From NCBI GenBank assembly GCA_965279115.1, contig OZ257137.1:1798001-1862000 (forward strand): a stretch of 64,000 nt of DNA, written 5' to 3'. The notes below the pieces were generated by a model. It was not told the DNA's origin, did not search any database, and saw only the letters and a program-made list of their open reading frames with translations. The translations under genes and the position numbers were made by a program. Below are positions 52,347 through 60,530 of this stretch, piece after piece; the stretch's first letter is position 1; each line of letters opens with the position of its first letter. The stretch comes from JAEUOS01 sp965279115. GTDB lineage: Bacteria > Pseudomonadota > Gammaproteobacteria > Burkholderiales > JAEUOS01.

Positions 52347-52552
52347 GCTGCGTCTCCGGAAAGTGGAACCGCCGATTATGACCTACCAGGGCATCGGGCG
52401 ACTTGAGGGGAGCGCGATTCTCCCGGACTGCGGACGGGTTGTCATGCTGCAGGTGCGATAGCCGACGAACGCACAACCGGTCCGCCAGGCGGCCGCATGG
52501 AAGACCAAAATCGCTATATGATCGCCGCGCCACGTCATCCAAAGGAACCCGC

Positions 52553-53029
52553 ATGTCCCTGACCCACACCGCGCGCATGGAAGCCCAGGACTACTACCAG
52601 GTGGCGCCCGACGCCACGCGCGCACTGCGCGAACTGGGAGCGGCGGTCGAGGCTTCCGGCCTCGACAAGGGAATGATCGAACTGATGAAGCTGCGCGCAT
52701 CGCAGATCAACGGCTGCACCTATTGCCTGCAGTACCACCTCAATGTCGCGCGCATGCTCGGCGTGCCGCAGCACAAGCTCGATTTGGCCGGCGTGTGGCG
52801 CGAGGCGGGCATATTCACCGAGCGCGAGTGCGCGGCCCTGGCGATGACCGAGGCGCTCACCGCGCGCTTGGCCGAAGGCCTGCCGGACGACCTGTGGGCG
52901 GAAATCCGCGCGGTGTTCAGCGAAGGTGAAACCGCCTTCCTGGCAGCGGCGATCGCCAACATCAACGCGTGGAATCGCATCGCGATCGCCATGCGCTTCA
53001 CGCCGCCGGCGCCGCGCGCGGAGCAATAG
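52553..53029 (+). CDS. AhpD/carboxymuconolactone decarboxylase-family protein
   Basis: A 158-residue all-helical protein. MIELMKLRASQINGCTYCLQ then YHLNVARMLG is the AhpD-type motif ELxxLRxSQxNxCxYCxxxH, with the redox CxxC and histidine. Relatives reduce peroxides through lipoyl partners or act as decarboxylases. The fold's C-terminal half contains the second helical pair (TERECAALAMTEALTARL). AAAGGAACCCGC precedes the ATG. It is a single gene and is followed by a GC hairpin. Confidence 0.9.
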   Translation: MSLTHTARMEAQDYYQVAPDATRALRELGAAVEASGLDKGMIELMKLRASQINGCTYCLQYHLNVARMLGVPQHKLDLAGVWREAGIFTERECAALAMTEALTARLAEGLPDDLWAEIRAVFSEGETAFLAAAIANINAWNRIAIAMRFTPPAPRAEQ

Positions 53030-53045
53030 CGGCGGAACCCGCCGC
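53029..53045. terminator. GC-rich hairpin after the AhpD-like gene
   Basis: GCGGCGG (53029-53035) pairs with CCGCCGC (53039-53045) around three bases, between the stops of two convergent genes. No U-tract follows, so it is a weak candidate. Confidence 0.3.
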
Positions 53046-53052
53046 CGGGCGC

Positions 53053-54024
53053 CTATTCGGGTTCGATGCCGGCGTCCTTGATGGCCTTGGCCCACTTCAA
53101 GGTTTCGCGGGCGGTGCGCTGGGCCAGCGCCTCCGGGGTACCGGGGGCGAATTCGCCGCCGGAGGCGCCGAAACGTTCGGTGATTTCCTTCGAGCGCGCG
53201 GCGAAGTTGACTGCCTCGTTGAGCTTGCCCACCACGTCGCGCGGCGTGCCGGCCGGCGCATAGGCGGCAAACCAGGCGATGAGCTCGTAGTCCTTCATGC
53301 CGGGAAACTCCGCCACGGCCGGCACATTGGGCAGGAGCGCCGAACGCTTCGCGGAGGTCACCGCCAGCGCGCGCACCTTGCCGCCCTGCACCTGCGGCAG
53401 CATAACGGCGAAGTCCGCGGTGAACATGTTGACCTGCCCGCCGATCAGGTCGGTGATCGCCCCCGGCGAGCTCTTGTAGGGCACCGAGGTCAGCTTGATG
53501 CCGGCCATGCTGGCCAGCATTTCCGAGGAAACGCGCTGCGAGGTGCTGGCAGTGGCGAATGTGATGGCAGTGGGCTTGGCCTTGGCCATCGAGATCAGGT
53601 CCCCGAGTGTCTTGGCCGGAAATTCGTTGTTGACGGCGACAATCAGCGGCACCAGGGACATGAAGCCGATTGGCGCGAAGGCGGTGTCCTGGTCGTAGGG
53701 CAGCTTCTTCATCAGGCTCTTCAGTGCCGCGTTGGTGCTGTTGGTGCCGAACAGGATGGTGTAGCCGTCAGGCGCCGCCTTGGCCACCGCGTCGGCGCCG
53801 ATCATGCCGTTGGCGCCGGGACGGTTCTCCACCACCAGCGGCTGGCCAAGGAACTCGGCCATCTTCGCGCCGAAGGCGCGGCCGTTCTGGTCGGTGGCGC
53901 TGCCGGGAGCAAAAGGCACGATCACCTTGATCGGCTTGGTCGGAAAGGACTGCGCATGCGTGGCCGCCGAGGCGATCGCGATGGCGCCTGCGCAGGCGCG
54001 GATGAGGGCACGTAGTGGTGTCAT
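53053..54024 (-). CDS. Bug-family binding protein 9
   Basis: A 323-residue exported protein. Signal peptide ends SAATHAQS and the first loop is VIVPFAPGSATDQNGR. NRPGANGMIGAD, PDGYTILFGTN and TSVPYKSSPGAITDL follow; the SATD and KSSP segments make it the closest sibling in the window to Bug protein 1. It diverges from the antiporter gene with 97 bases between starts. Confidence 0.94.
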   Translation of the reverse strand: MTPLRALIRACAGAIAIASAATHAQSFPTKPIKVIVPFAPGSATDQNGRAFGAKMAEFLGQPLVVENRPGANGMIGADAVAKAAPDGYTILFGTNSTNAALKSLMKKLPYDQDTAFAPIGFMSLVPLIVAVNNEFPAKTLGDLISMAKAKPTAITFATASTSQRVSSEMLASMAGIKLTSVPYKSSPGAITDLIGGQVNMFTADFAVMLPQVQGGKVRALAVTSAKRSALLPNVPAVAEFPGMKDYELIAWFAAYAPAGTPRDVVGKLNEAVNFAARSKEITERFGASGGEFAPGTPEALAQRTARETLKWAKAIKDAGIEPE

Positions 54025-54121
54025 GTCGGTACACTGGGAGCGGCAAAGGCGCAATTCTGCCTGATCCGCCTGTCGCGCCCGGACGCCTCCAACATTCGTC
54101 AAGTCCCATCCTGTCCCCGCC

Positions 54122-55366
54122 ATGCCCTTCGACTTCCTGCCGCAACTGCCGCTCGCGCTCAACACCCTGTCCGTATTCGGCCTGCTGCTCGCCTTCGGCG
54201 CGGTCGGCGGTTACATCGCGCACAGATTCGAATGGCTGCCCAGCATCACCGGCTTCATGCTGGTGGGATTTGTCCTGGGCCCGAGCGGCCTGGGCGTGAT
54301 TTCAGCGACCACCCTCGCTGAATCGCGCGTGCTGGTGGACATCGCGCTCGGCCTGATCCTCTACCGGCTGGGCCTGTCGCTGGACGTGCGCGCGGTGCTG
54401 CGCTCGCGCTTCCTGATGGCGGCCACGGCCCTGGAAAGCGCCCTCACCCTGGCGGGGGTGTGGGGCGTACTGGCGTGGCTGGGAGTACCGTCGCTGACGG
54501 CCGCGTTGATCGGCGCGATCACCATCTCTTCGTCGCCGGCTGTGCTGATCCATGTTTCCCATGAACTCAAGGCCGCCGGCCCGGTGACCGAGACCGCGCG
54601 CGCCCTGGTGGCGATGAACAACGTGATCGCCTTCATCGTGTTCATCGCGGTGCTGCCGGGCCTGTTCGCGGCCGAGCACGCGCCATGGCAGAACACCGTG
54701 TTCAGTCCGCTGTACCGCCTGCTGGGCTCGCTGTTGCTGGCGATGGCGATCGGCTATGCGCTGCACCGCCTGGCACGCATGTCCAAGCAGGCGACCCAGT
54801 ACCGCCTGGCCCTGGTGATCGGCGCGGTGATGCTGGCGCTGGGCCTGGCCAAAATGCTCAACCTGTCGATGCTGCTGGCGCCCCTGGCGCTTGGCATCAT
54901 GGTGCGCAACCTGGAACGGAAGGCCTTGATCGCCGACGTGGAGTTCGGCGAGGCCTTCGAGCTGTTCTTCATCGCCCTGTTCGTCTTCGCGGGGGCCAAC
55001 CTGCACGTGCATGAACTGGTCAAGTATGCGCCGCTGGCATTCGCCCTGGTGGCGGTGCGCTCGCTCGCCAAGTGGGGTGGCGTGTTCGCCACCGGGGCCG
55101 CCTGCGGCCTGCCGACCGCGCAGTCGCGCTCGATCGGCCTGCTCCTCATCCCGATGGCGGGCCTGGCGATCGGCCTGGTGAACACCACGCAAAACCTGTT
55201 TCCCGACGCCGCGGCGATGGTGTCGGCGATCGTGCTTGCCGCCGTGGCGATTTTCGAGACCATCGGCCCGCCAATCGCCGCCTATGCCTTCAGGATGGCC
55301 GGGGAAATCGGCAAGGCCGGCGACGACCACGCAGGGAAGGAAAGGGAAACGGCGACGCCCGCCTGA
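54122..55366 (+). CDS. Cation:proton antiporter, CPA2 (Kef-like) family
   Basis: A 414-residue inner-membrane protein with about twelve hydrophobic segments. FDFLPQLPLALNTLSVFGLL and GFMLVGFVLGPSGLGVIS are typical of the Na_H_Exchanger domain, and AITISSSPAVLIHVSHELKA corresponds to the conserved transport core. Family members exchange K+ or Na+ for H+. The protein ends shortly after the last helix (GDDHAGKERET), so the cytosolic TrkA-N/RCK domain found in KefB/KefC is missing and gating must differ. Single gene. Confidence 0.9.
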   Translation: MPFDFLPQLPLALNTLSVFGLLLAFGAVGGYIAHRFEWLPSITGFMLVGFVLGPSGLGVISATTLAESRVLVDIALGLILYRLGLSLDVRAVLRSRFLMAATALESALTLAGVWGVLAWLGVPSLTAALIGAITISSSPAVLIHVSHELKAAGPVTETARALVAMNNVIAFIVFIAVLPGLFAAEHAPWQNTVFSPLYRLLGSLLLAMAIGYALHRLARMSKQATQYRLALVIGAVMLALGLAKMLNLSMLLAPLALGIMVRNLERKALIADVEFGEAFELFFIALFVFAGANLHVHELVKYAPLAFALVAVRSLAKWGGVFATGAACGLPTAQSRSIGLLLIPMAGLAIGLVNTTQNLFPDAAAMVSAIVLAAVAIFETIGPPIAAYAFRMAGEIGKAGDDHAGKERETATPA

Positions 55367-55408
55367 GCGAGCGTCGCCGCCGCGATGCAAAGACCGCTCA
55401 GGCGCGCA

Positions 55409-57604
55409 TCACGCCAGGTCGTAGCGGTCGAGGTTCATCACCTTGCTCCAGGCCGCCACGAAATCGCGCACAAAGGCCGGGAGCGCGTCGCTTGCGGCAT
55501 AAACCTCCGCCAGGGCGCGCAACTGCGAGTTCGAGCCGAAGACCAGATCGACCGCCGTCGCCGTCCACTTGAGCCCGCCGGTGGCCCGATCGCGTCCTTC
55601 CAGCACGCCATTCTCCGTGTCCGACTTGCGCCACTGCGTGCCCATGTCGAGGAGATTGACGAAGAAGTCGTTGCTCAGTACCCCGGGCCGCGTGGTGAAG
55701 ACGCCGTGCGGAGTCCGGCCGGCATTGGCGCCGAGGGTGCGCAAGCCACCGACCAGCACCGTCATCTCCGGCGCGGTGAGACCCAGCAACTGCGCCTTGT
55801 CGACCAGCAATTCGGCCGCCGATCCCTCAAGCCCCTTGCGGACATGGTTGCGGAAGCCATCCGCCGCCGGCTCAAGGACGGCGAAGGATTCGACGTCGGT
55901 CTGGTCCTGCGACGCATCCATGCGGCCGGGCGAGAACGGCACGCTTATCTCTACGCCGGCTTGCTTCGCCGCCGCCTCGACGGCCGCGCTGCCGCCGAGA
56001 ACAATCAGGTCCGCAAGCGAAATCTTCCTGCCGCCGGACTGCGCACCGTTGAAGTCCGTCTGTATGCCTTCGAGGATCCGCAGGACCCCGGCCAGTTCGG
56101 CCGGCTGGTTGACCTCCCAGTCCTTTTGCGGCGCCAGGCGGATGCGCGCCCCATTGGCCCCGCCGCGCTTGTCGCTGCCACGGAAGGTTGAGGCGGATGC
56201 CCATGCCGTCGCGACGAGTTGAGGGATGGTCAGTCCGGAAGCCAGCACCTTTGCCTTCAGCGCCGCGATGTCGCCGTCATCGACCAGCTTGTGATCCACG
56301 GCCGGGATCGGGTCCTGCCAGATCAATACTTCAGCGGGCACCAAAGGGCCGAGATAGCGTGCCTTCGGACCCATGTCGCGATGGGTGAGCTTGTACCAGG
56401 CGCGGGCAAAGGCGTCGGCGAATTCCGCCGGATTGCTGTGGAAGCGCCGGGCGATTTTTTCGTAGGCCGGGTCCGCGCGCAGGGCGAGATCGGCCGTGGT
56501 CATCATCGGCGCGTGGCGCTTCGATGCATCATGCGCGTCGGGCACGGTGCCCGCTGCCGCCGCTTCCCTGGGCGTCCACTGGTGCGCGCCAGCCGGGCTT
56601 TTGGTGAGGTCCCATTCGTACTTGAAGAGGATGTCGAAGTAGTCGTTGTCCCACTTGATCGGGTTGGTGGTCCAGGCACCCTCGATGCCGCTGGTGATGG
56701 TGTGGACACCCTTGCCGCTGCCGAAGCTGTTCTTCCAGCCCAGGCCCTGCTCTTCGATGTCCGCGCCCTCGGGTTCGCGGCCGACGTACTTGCCGGGGTC
56801 CGCCGCGCCGTGGGCCTTGCCGAAAGTGTGGCCGCCGGCAATCAGCGCCACGGTCTCTTCGTCATCCATCGCCATGCGGGCAAAGGTTTCGCGGATGTCC
56901 CGCGCCGAGGCGAGCGGGTCGGGCTTGCCATTCGGGCCCTCGGGATTCACATAGATCAGGCCCATCTGCACCGCGCCCAGCGGGTTTTCCAGTTCGCGGT
57001 CGCCGCTGTAGCGCTGGTCGCCCAGCCACTCGGCCTCCGCGCCCCAATAGATTTCCTCCGGCTCCCACACGTCGGCGCGGCCGCCGGCAAAACCGAAGGT
57101 CTTGAAGCCCATCGAATCGAGCGCGACGTTGCCGGCCAGGATCATGAGGTCGGCCCAGGAAAGCTTGCTGCTGTACTTCTGCTTGATCGGCCAGAGCAGG
57201 CGACGCGCCTTGTCGAGATTGCCGTTGTCCGGCCAGCTGTTGAGCGGCGCGAAACGCTGGGTGCCGGAACCCGCGCCGCCGCGACCGTCGGCGATGCGGT
57301 AGGTGCCGGCGCTGTGCCATGCCATGCGGATGAAGAACGGGCCGTAGTGGCCGTAGTCGGCCGGCCACCAGTCCTGGGAGTCGGTCATCAGGACGTGCAG
57401 GTCTTTCACCACCGCCTTAAGGTCGAGGCTCTTGAAGGCTGCGCTGTAGTTGAACGACTCGCCCAGGGGACTCACCTGCGGCGCGTTCCGGTTGAGGATG
57501 CCCAGGTTCAGCTGGTTGGGCCACCAGTCGGCGTTGGTACGCGTCGCGGCGACTGCGTGGGTACGTGTTGCGCCCGCGAACGGGCACCTGGCTTCGGTTG
57601 ACAT
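55409..57604 (-). CDS. katG: Bifunctional catalase-peroxidase KatG
   Basis: A 731-residue haem enzyme of normal length that removes hydrogen peroxide. The distal pocket FIRMAWHSAGTY gives Arg93, Trp96 and His97. The Trp-Tyr-Met cross-link is intact: Trp96, Tyr218 (MGLIYVNPEG) and Met244 (FARMAMDD). Proximal His259 is in AGGHTFGKAHG. The non-catalytic second domain is complete to MNLDRYDLA. ATG 57604 begins STEARCPFAGAT; a longer frame upstream is rejected because it covers a separate small frame and has no homology. It is probably controlled by peroxide stress from the AT-rich region upstream. Confidence 0.97.
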   Translation of the reverse strand: MSTEARCPFAGATRTHAVAATRTNADWWPNQLNLGILNRNAPQVSPLGESFNYSAAFKSLDLKAVVKDLHVLMTDSQDWWPADYGHYGPFFIRMAWHSAGTYRIADGRGGAGSGTQRFAPLNSWPDNGNLDKARRLLWPIKQKYSSKLSWADLMILAGNVALDSMGFKTFGFAGGRADVWEPEEIYWGAEAEWLGDQRYSGDRELENPLGAVQMGLIYVNPEGPNGKPDPLASARDIRETFARMAMDDEETVALIAGGHTFGKAHGAADPGKYVGREPEGADIEEQGLGWKNSFGSGKGVHTITSGIEGAWTTNPIKWDNDYFDILFKYEWDLTKSPAGAHQWTPREAAAAGTVPDAHDASKRHAPMMTTADLALRADPAYEKIARRFHSNPAEFADAFARAWYKLTHRDMGPKARYLGPLVPAEVLIWQDPIPAVDHKLVDDGDIAALKAKVLASGLTIPQLVATAWASASTFRGSDKRGGANGARIRLAPQKDWEVNQPAELAGVLRILEGIQTDFNGAQSGGRKISLADLIVLGGSAAVEAAAKQAGVEISVPFSPGRMDASQDQTDVESFAVLEPAADGFRNHVRKGLEGSAAELLVDKAQLLGLTAPEMTVLVGGLRTLGANAGRTPHGVFTTRPGVLSNDFFVNLLDMGTQWRKSDTENGVLEGRDRATGGLKWTATAVDLVFGSNSQLRALAEVYAASDALPAFVRDFVAAWSKVMNLDRYDLA

Positions 57605-57635
57605 GGTTCTATCCTTCCTGGAATGGCAGGGAGCG

Positions 57636-57728
57636 TCAGGAAGCGCGCGCCAATGCGGCCAGCATTTCGACCAAGAAGACCGCGGCGCCGGAATAGGCGG
57701 CGGCAATGGTGACTATGGCTTTGGACAT
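57636..57728 (-). CDS. Possible 30-residue hydrophobic leader peptide upstream of katG
   Basis: A short open frame starts ATG 57728 with GAAAGGAAGCCACGCC before it, a better ribosome site than that of katG itself, and stops at 57636, 31 bases before the katG start. It reads MSKAIVTIAAAYSGAAVFLV then ends EMLAALARAS. It is hydrophobic with a single basic residue near each end, resembling small membrane peptides. No family is recognised. It may be a real small protein, a leader that tunes katG translation, or chance. Its position inside the katG transcript is the main support. Confidence 0.4.
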   Translation of the reverse strand: MSKAIVTIAAAYSGAAVFLVEMLAALARAS

Positions 57729-57792
57729 GGCGTGGCTTCCTTTCGTTCCCGAACCGCGCGGATTGCGCGTGGAAGGAAGCTTAGGCCGTCAC

Positions 57793-57845
57793 GATAGTCC
57801 TCGCCAATTGATTGTCGTTAATCCGTAGATTTAAACAATCTATCG
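57793..57845. promoter_or_regulatory. AT-rich palindromic katG control region
   Basis: In an otherwise GC-rich genome this stretch is strongly AT-rich. It contains the exact inverted repeat TAGATT (57826-57831) and AATCTA (57837-57842) with five bases between, a GATAG at 57793-57797 and a matching CTATC ending near 57844, and a GATT/AATC pair between. This spacing of ATAG/CTAT-like elements is reminiscent of OxyR sites, but the match is imperfect. It lies 65 bases or more upstream of the possible leader peptide. Confidence 0.42.
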
Positions 57846-57868
57846 CCCCGCCAGGTGGCGCAAACCGC

Positions 57869-58831
57869 TCAATCGAGACGGGTGCCGGAGGCCGCCACCG
57901 CCTGCGCCCAGCGCGGCATTTCGGCCTTGAGATAGGCCGCGAAGTCCGTGGCGCCGAGGAACGCCGGATCGGCGCCCTGCTGCACCATGCGCTCGCGGAT
58001 GGAGGCGTCCTCGAGCACCTGCCGGAAGGCGCCGGAGAGGCGCTCGACCACGTCCCTGGGCGTCGCGACCGGCGCGAGGATGCCGTAGAAGCCCACCACC
58101 TCGAAGTTGCGGATGCCGGCTTCGGCCATGGTCGGGATGTCCGGCAGCGCCAGGTTGCGCTCGCGACTGGTCACCGCCAGGGCGCGCACCTTGCCCTGTT
58201 TCGCATACTGCGCCGCCTGCGGCACCGACTCGGCCATGAACTGCACCTGGCCCGCCATCAGGTCGATGAAGGCGGGCGCGCTGCCCTTGTAGGGCACATG
58301 GGTCATGGAAATGCCGGCGGACTGCTTGAGCATTTCCGGAACCAGGTGCGAAATGCCGCCGTTGCCGGCGGACCCGAAATTGACCTTGCCCGGATTGGCC
58401 TTCGCATGGGCGATGAACTCGGGCAGGGTCTTCGCCGGCACGGCGGGGTTGACGATCAGGAGCAGCGGTTGCTGGGCGGTGCGCGCGATGGGCGCGAAGT
58501 CGCGCAGCGTGTTGTAGGGCAGCTTCGTGTACACCGCCGGGTTGATCACCATGGTGCCGGTGTTGGCCAGCAGCAGCGTGTAGCCGTCGGCCGCACTCTT
58601 GGCCACCGCGTCGGCCCCGACCGCGCCGCCGGCGCCGCTCTTGTAGTCGATGATCACCGGCTGGCCCAGCACCGCGGCGAGCTTGTCCGACATCAGCCGC
58701 ATGTGGGAATCCAGCGGCCCGCCGGCCGGAAACCCGATCACGACCTTGACCGGCTTCTCGGGCCAGGCCGCATGGGCGCTCGCCTGCAGGACCAGCGCGA
58801 AAACGGCGAACATGCGAATGAGTGCGGTCAT
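57869..58831 (-). CDS. Bug-family binding protein 10
   Basis: A 320-residue exported protein. Signal peptide MTALIRMFAVFALVLQASAH is followed by AAWPEKPVK. The first loop reads VVIGFPAGGPLDSHMR, with GF for PF and HMR at the conserved arginine. DYKSGAGGAVGAD replaces the usual NRPGAGG, PDGYTL is ADGYTL, and MTHVPYKGSAPAF is retained. It lies 36 bases downstream of a LysR regulator on the same strand and may be co-transcribed with it. Confidence 0.93.
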   Translation of the reverse strand: MTALIRMFAVFALVLQASAHAAWPEKPVKVVIGFPAGGPLDSHMRLMSDKLAAVLGQPVIIDYKSGAGGAVGADAVAKSAADGYTLLLANTGTMVINPAVYTKLPYNTLRDFAPIARTAQQPLLLIVNPAVPAKTLPEFIAHAKANPGKVNFGSAGNGGISHLVPEMLKQSAGISMTHVPYKGSAPAFIDLMAGQVQFMAESVPQAAQYAKQGKVRALAVTSRERNLALPDIPTMAEAGIRNFEVVGFYGILAPVATPRDVVERLSGAFRQVLEDASIRERMVQQGADPAFLGATDFAAYLKAEMPRWAQAVAASGTRLD

Positions 58832-58867
58832 GACGATCCTGGTGTTTCTTGCGCAGAGTGCGGGATT

Positions 58868-59785
58868 CTAGCGAACCGGCGGGTCTGCCTTGCCGGCATG
58901 CCCAAGCTGCGCCAGTTCCGCACGGATCCAGTCGACGAACAGCCGGGTGCGCGCCGGCAGCAGGCGCGCGTGCGGATAAACCACGCTGATCGGCCGCGGC
59001 GGCGGCTCGAAGGCCGCGAGCACCACCTTGAGCTTTTTCTGCCGCAGCAGCGCTTCCACCTGGTAGGAGATGAACATGCCGAAGCCCATGCCCTCGACAC
59101 AGGCATCGAGTGACGGTCCCACATGGTTGAACTCCAGGTTGCCCTTGACCGGCACGGTGAACTGGCGCCTGCCTTCGTAAAAGGTCCACCAGGGGCCGCT
59201 GCTGCCCGAAAATCGTATGCAGTTGGCGTCAAGCAGGTCGCGCGGATGCCGCGGCACACCACAAGCCTTCAGGAAAGCGGGATTTGCCACCACCATGCGC
59301 CGCACCGAGGCCACCGGCTGCGCCACCAGGCTCGAGTCCGCGAGTTCGCCGATGCGGATGCCGGCATCGATGCCTTCGTCGAGCAGGTTGACCACTCGGT
59401 CGAACAGCAGGGTACGGACTTGCACCTTGGGATAACGGCGCACGAAGCGCGTGACCGCCGGCGCCACATGCATCTGCCCGAACAACACCGGCGCGGTCAC
59501 CGTGAGCAAGCCGGCAGGCTCGTCCGCCTCGGCCGTGAGTGCCGCCTCGCCGGCCTCGACGGCGGCCAGCACCTGGCGGCAGTTCTCGAGGTAATGCCGC
59601 CCCTCCGCGGTAAGGGCGATGCGGCGCGTGGTGCGCTGCGCGAGGCGCACGCCCAGGTGCGCCTCGATCGCCGCCAGCGAGCGCACCACCGCCGGAAGCG
59701 AAGAATCCAGCACCCGCGCTGCGGCCGTGAGGCTGCCGCAATCGGCGATCGCGACGAAGGTCTGCATGGCCTTGAACCTGTCCAT
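58868..59785 (-). CDS. LysR-family transcriptional regulator
   Basis: A 305-residue regulator. The N-terminal winged helix has DRFKAMQTFVAIADCGSLTA, AARVLDSSLPAVVRSLAAIE and AHLGVRLAQRTTRRIALTAEG, followed by a dimerisation helix. The effector domain spans about 90-300 with GLLTVTAPVLFGQMHVAPAV and FDRVVNLLDEGIDAGIRIGE, typical of the CrgA-like DspR group. It is transcribed away from the GST gene. A perfect 23-base palindrome lies 9 bases upstream of its start, fitting autoregulation and control of the divergent gene. Confidence 0.95.
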   Translation of the reverse strand: MDRFKAMQTFVAIADCGSLTAAARVLDSSLPAVVRSLAAIEAHLGVRLAQRTTRRIALTAEGRHYLENCRQVLAAVEAGEAALTAEADEPAGLLTVTAPVLFGQMHVAPAVTRFVRRYPKVQVRTLLFDRVVNLLDEGIDAGIRIGELADSSLVAQPVASVRRMVVANPAFLKACGVPRHPRDLLDANCIRFSGSSGPWWTFYEGRRQFTVPVKGNLEFNHVGPSLDACVEGMGFGMFISYQVEALLRQKKLKVVLAAFEPPPRPISVVYPHARLLPARTRLFVDWIRAELAQLGHAGKADPPVR

Positions 59786-59793
59786 GCCGGCAT

Positions 59794-59816
59794 ATTAATC
59801 CGGATAACGGATTAAT
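59794..59816. promoter_or_regulatory. Perfect palindrome between lysR and GST genes
   Basis: ATTAATCCG (59794-59802) and CGGATTAAT (59808-59816) are exact inverted arms around GATAA. It contains the T-N11-A arrangement of LysR-type boxes and sits 9 bases before the lysR start and 87 bases before the GST start. It is the best candidate for the binding site of the adjacent regulator. Confidence 0.75.
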
Positions 59817-59903
59817 CAAATCCTGTTTACCCCATTTATCGCAATGGTGGGTTCCCCCAGAATTCCTCCCATGCCATCCTTCAACCAACCGACAAGGAAC
59901 ACC

Positions 59904-60530
59904 ATGACCACGCCCTCGATAAAGCTGCACGGTTTTCGCCTTTCCGGCCACGCGCACCGCGCGCGGCTGTTCCTTTCGCTGCTCGGCCTGCCGTTCGAGA
60001 ACATCGATGTCGACCTGCCCAACAAGGCGCACAAGTCGCCCGCCTTCCTCGCCATGAATCCGTTCGGCCAGGTACCGGTGCTGGAGGACGGGGAGGTGGT
60101 GATCGCCGATTCCAACGCCATCCTCGTCTACCTTGCAACGAAGTACGCCGCGCAGACCTGGCTGCCGCGCGATCCGGCTGGCGCCGCACGGGTGCAACGC
60201 TGGCTGTCGACAGCGGCCGGACCGCTGGCCTTCGGCCCCGCGGCGGCGCGCCTGATCGCCCTGTTCAAGGCCCCCTTCAACCCGGCCGAGGTATCCGCAC
60301 GCGCCCATGCCCTGTTCGCCGTGATGGAAGCCGAACTCGGCAAGGCCGCGTTCATCACCGGTGACACGCCGACGATCGCCGACGTGGCCCTCTACTCCTA
60401 CACCGCGCACGCGCCGGAAGGCGGCGTGGCGCTGGATGCCTACCCGTCCATTCGCGCCTGGCTGGCGCGCATCGAGGCCTTGCCGGGCTTCGTGCCCATG
60501 GTCCGCTCACCGGCGCAGGCGGCCACATGA
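59904..60530 (+). CDS. Glutathione S-transferase
   Basis: A 208-residue two-domain GST. The thioredoxin-like domain (about 1-80) has KLHGFRLSGHAHRARLFLSL, NPFGQVPVLEDGEVVIADSN (cis-proline and glutathione gamma-Glu site). The helical domain (about 90-205) has ITGDTPTIADVALYSY, the conserved N-capping motif. It conjugates or isomerises electrophiles. AAGGAACACC precedes the ATG. Its stop overlaps the next gene by four bases, giving a coupled pair driven from the LysR intergenic region. Confidence 0.94.
   Translation: MTTPSIKLHGFRLSGHAHRARLFLSLLGLPFENIDVDLPNKAHKSPAFLAMNPFGQVPVLEDGEVVIADSNAILVYLATKYAAQTWLPRDPAGAARVQRWLSTAAGPLAFGPAAARLIALFKAPFNPAEVSARAHALFAVMEAELGKAAFITGDTPTIADVALYSYTAHAPEGGVALDAYPSIRAWLARIEALPGFVPMVRSPAQAAT

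Noticed and set aside
55351..55378. Hairpin GGCGACGC / GCGTCGCC over the antiporter stop codon
   Set aside because: Twelve-base loop, no T-run and partly coding; not supported as a terminator.
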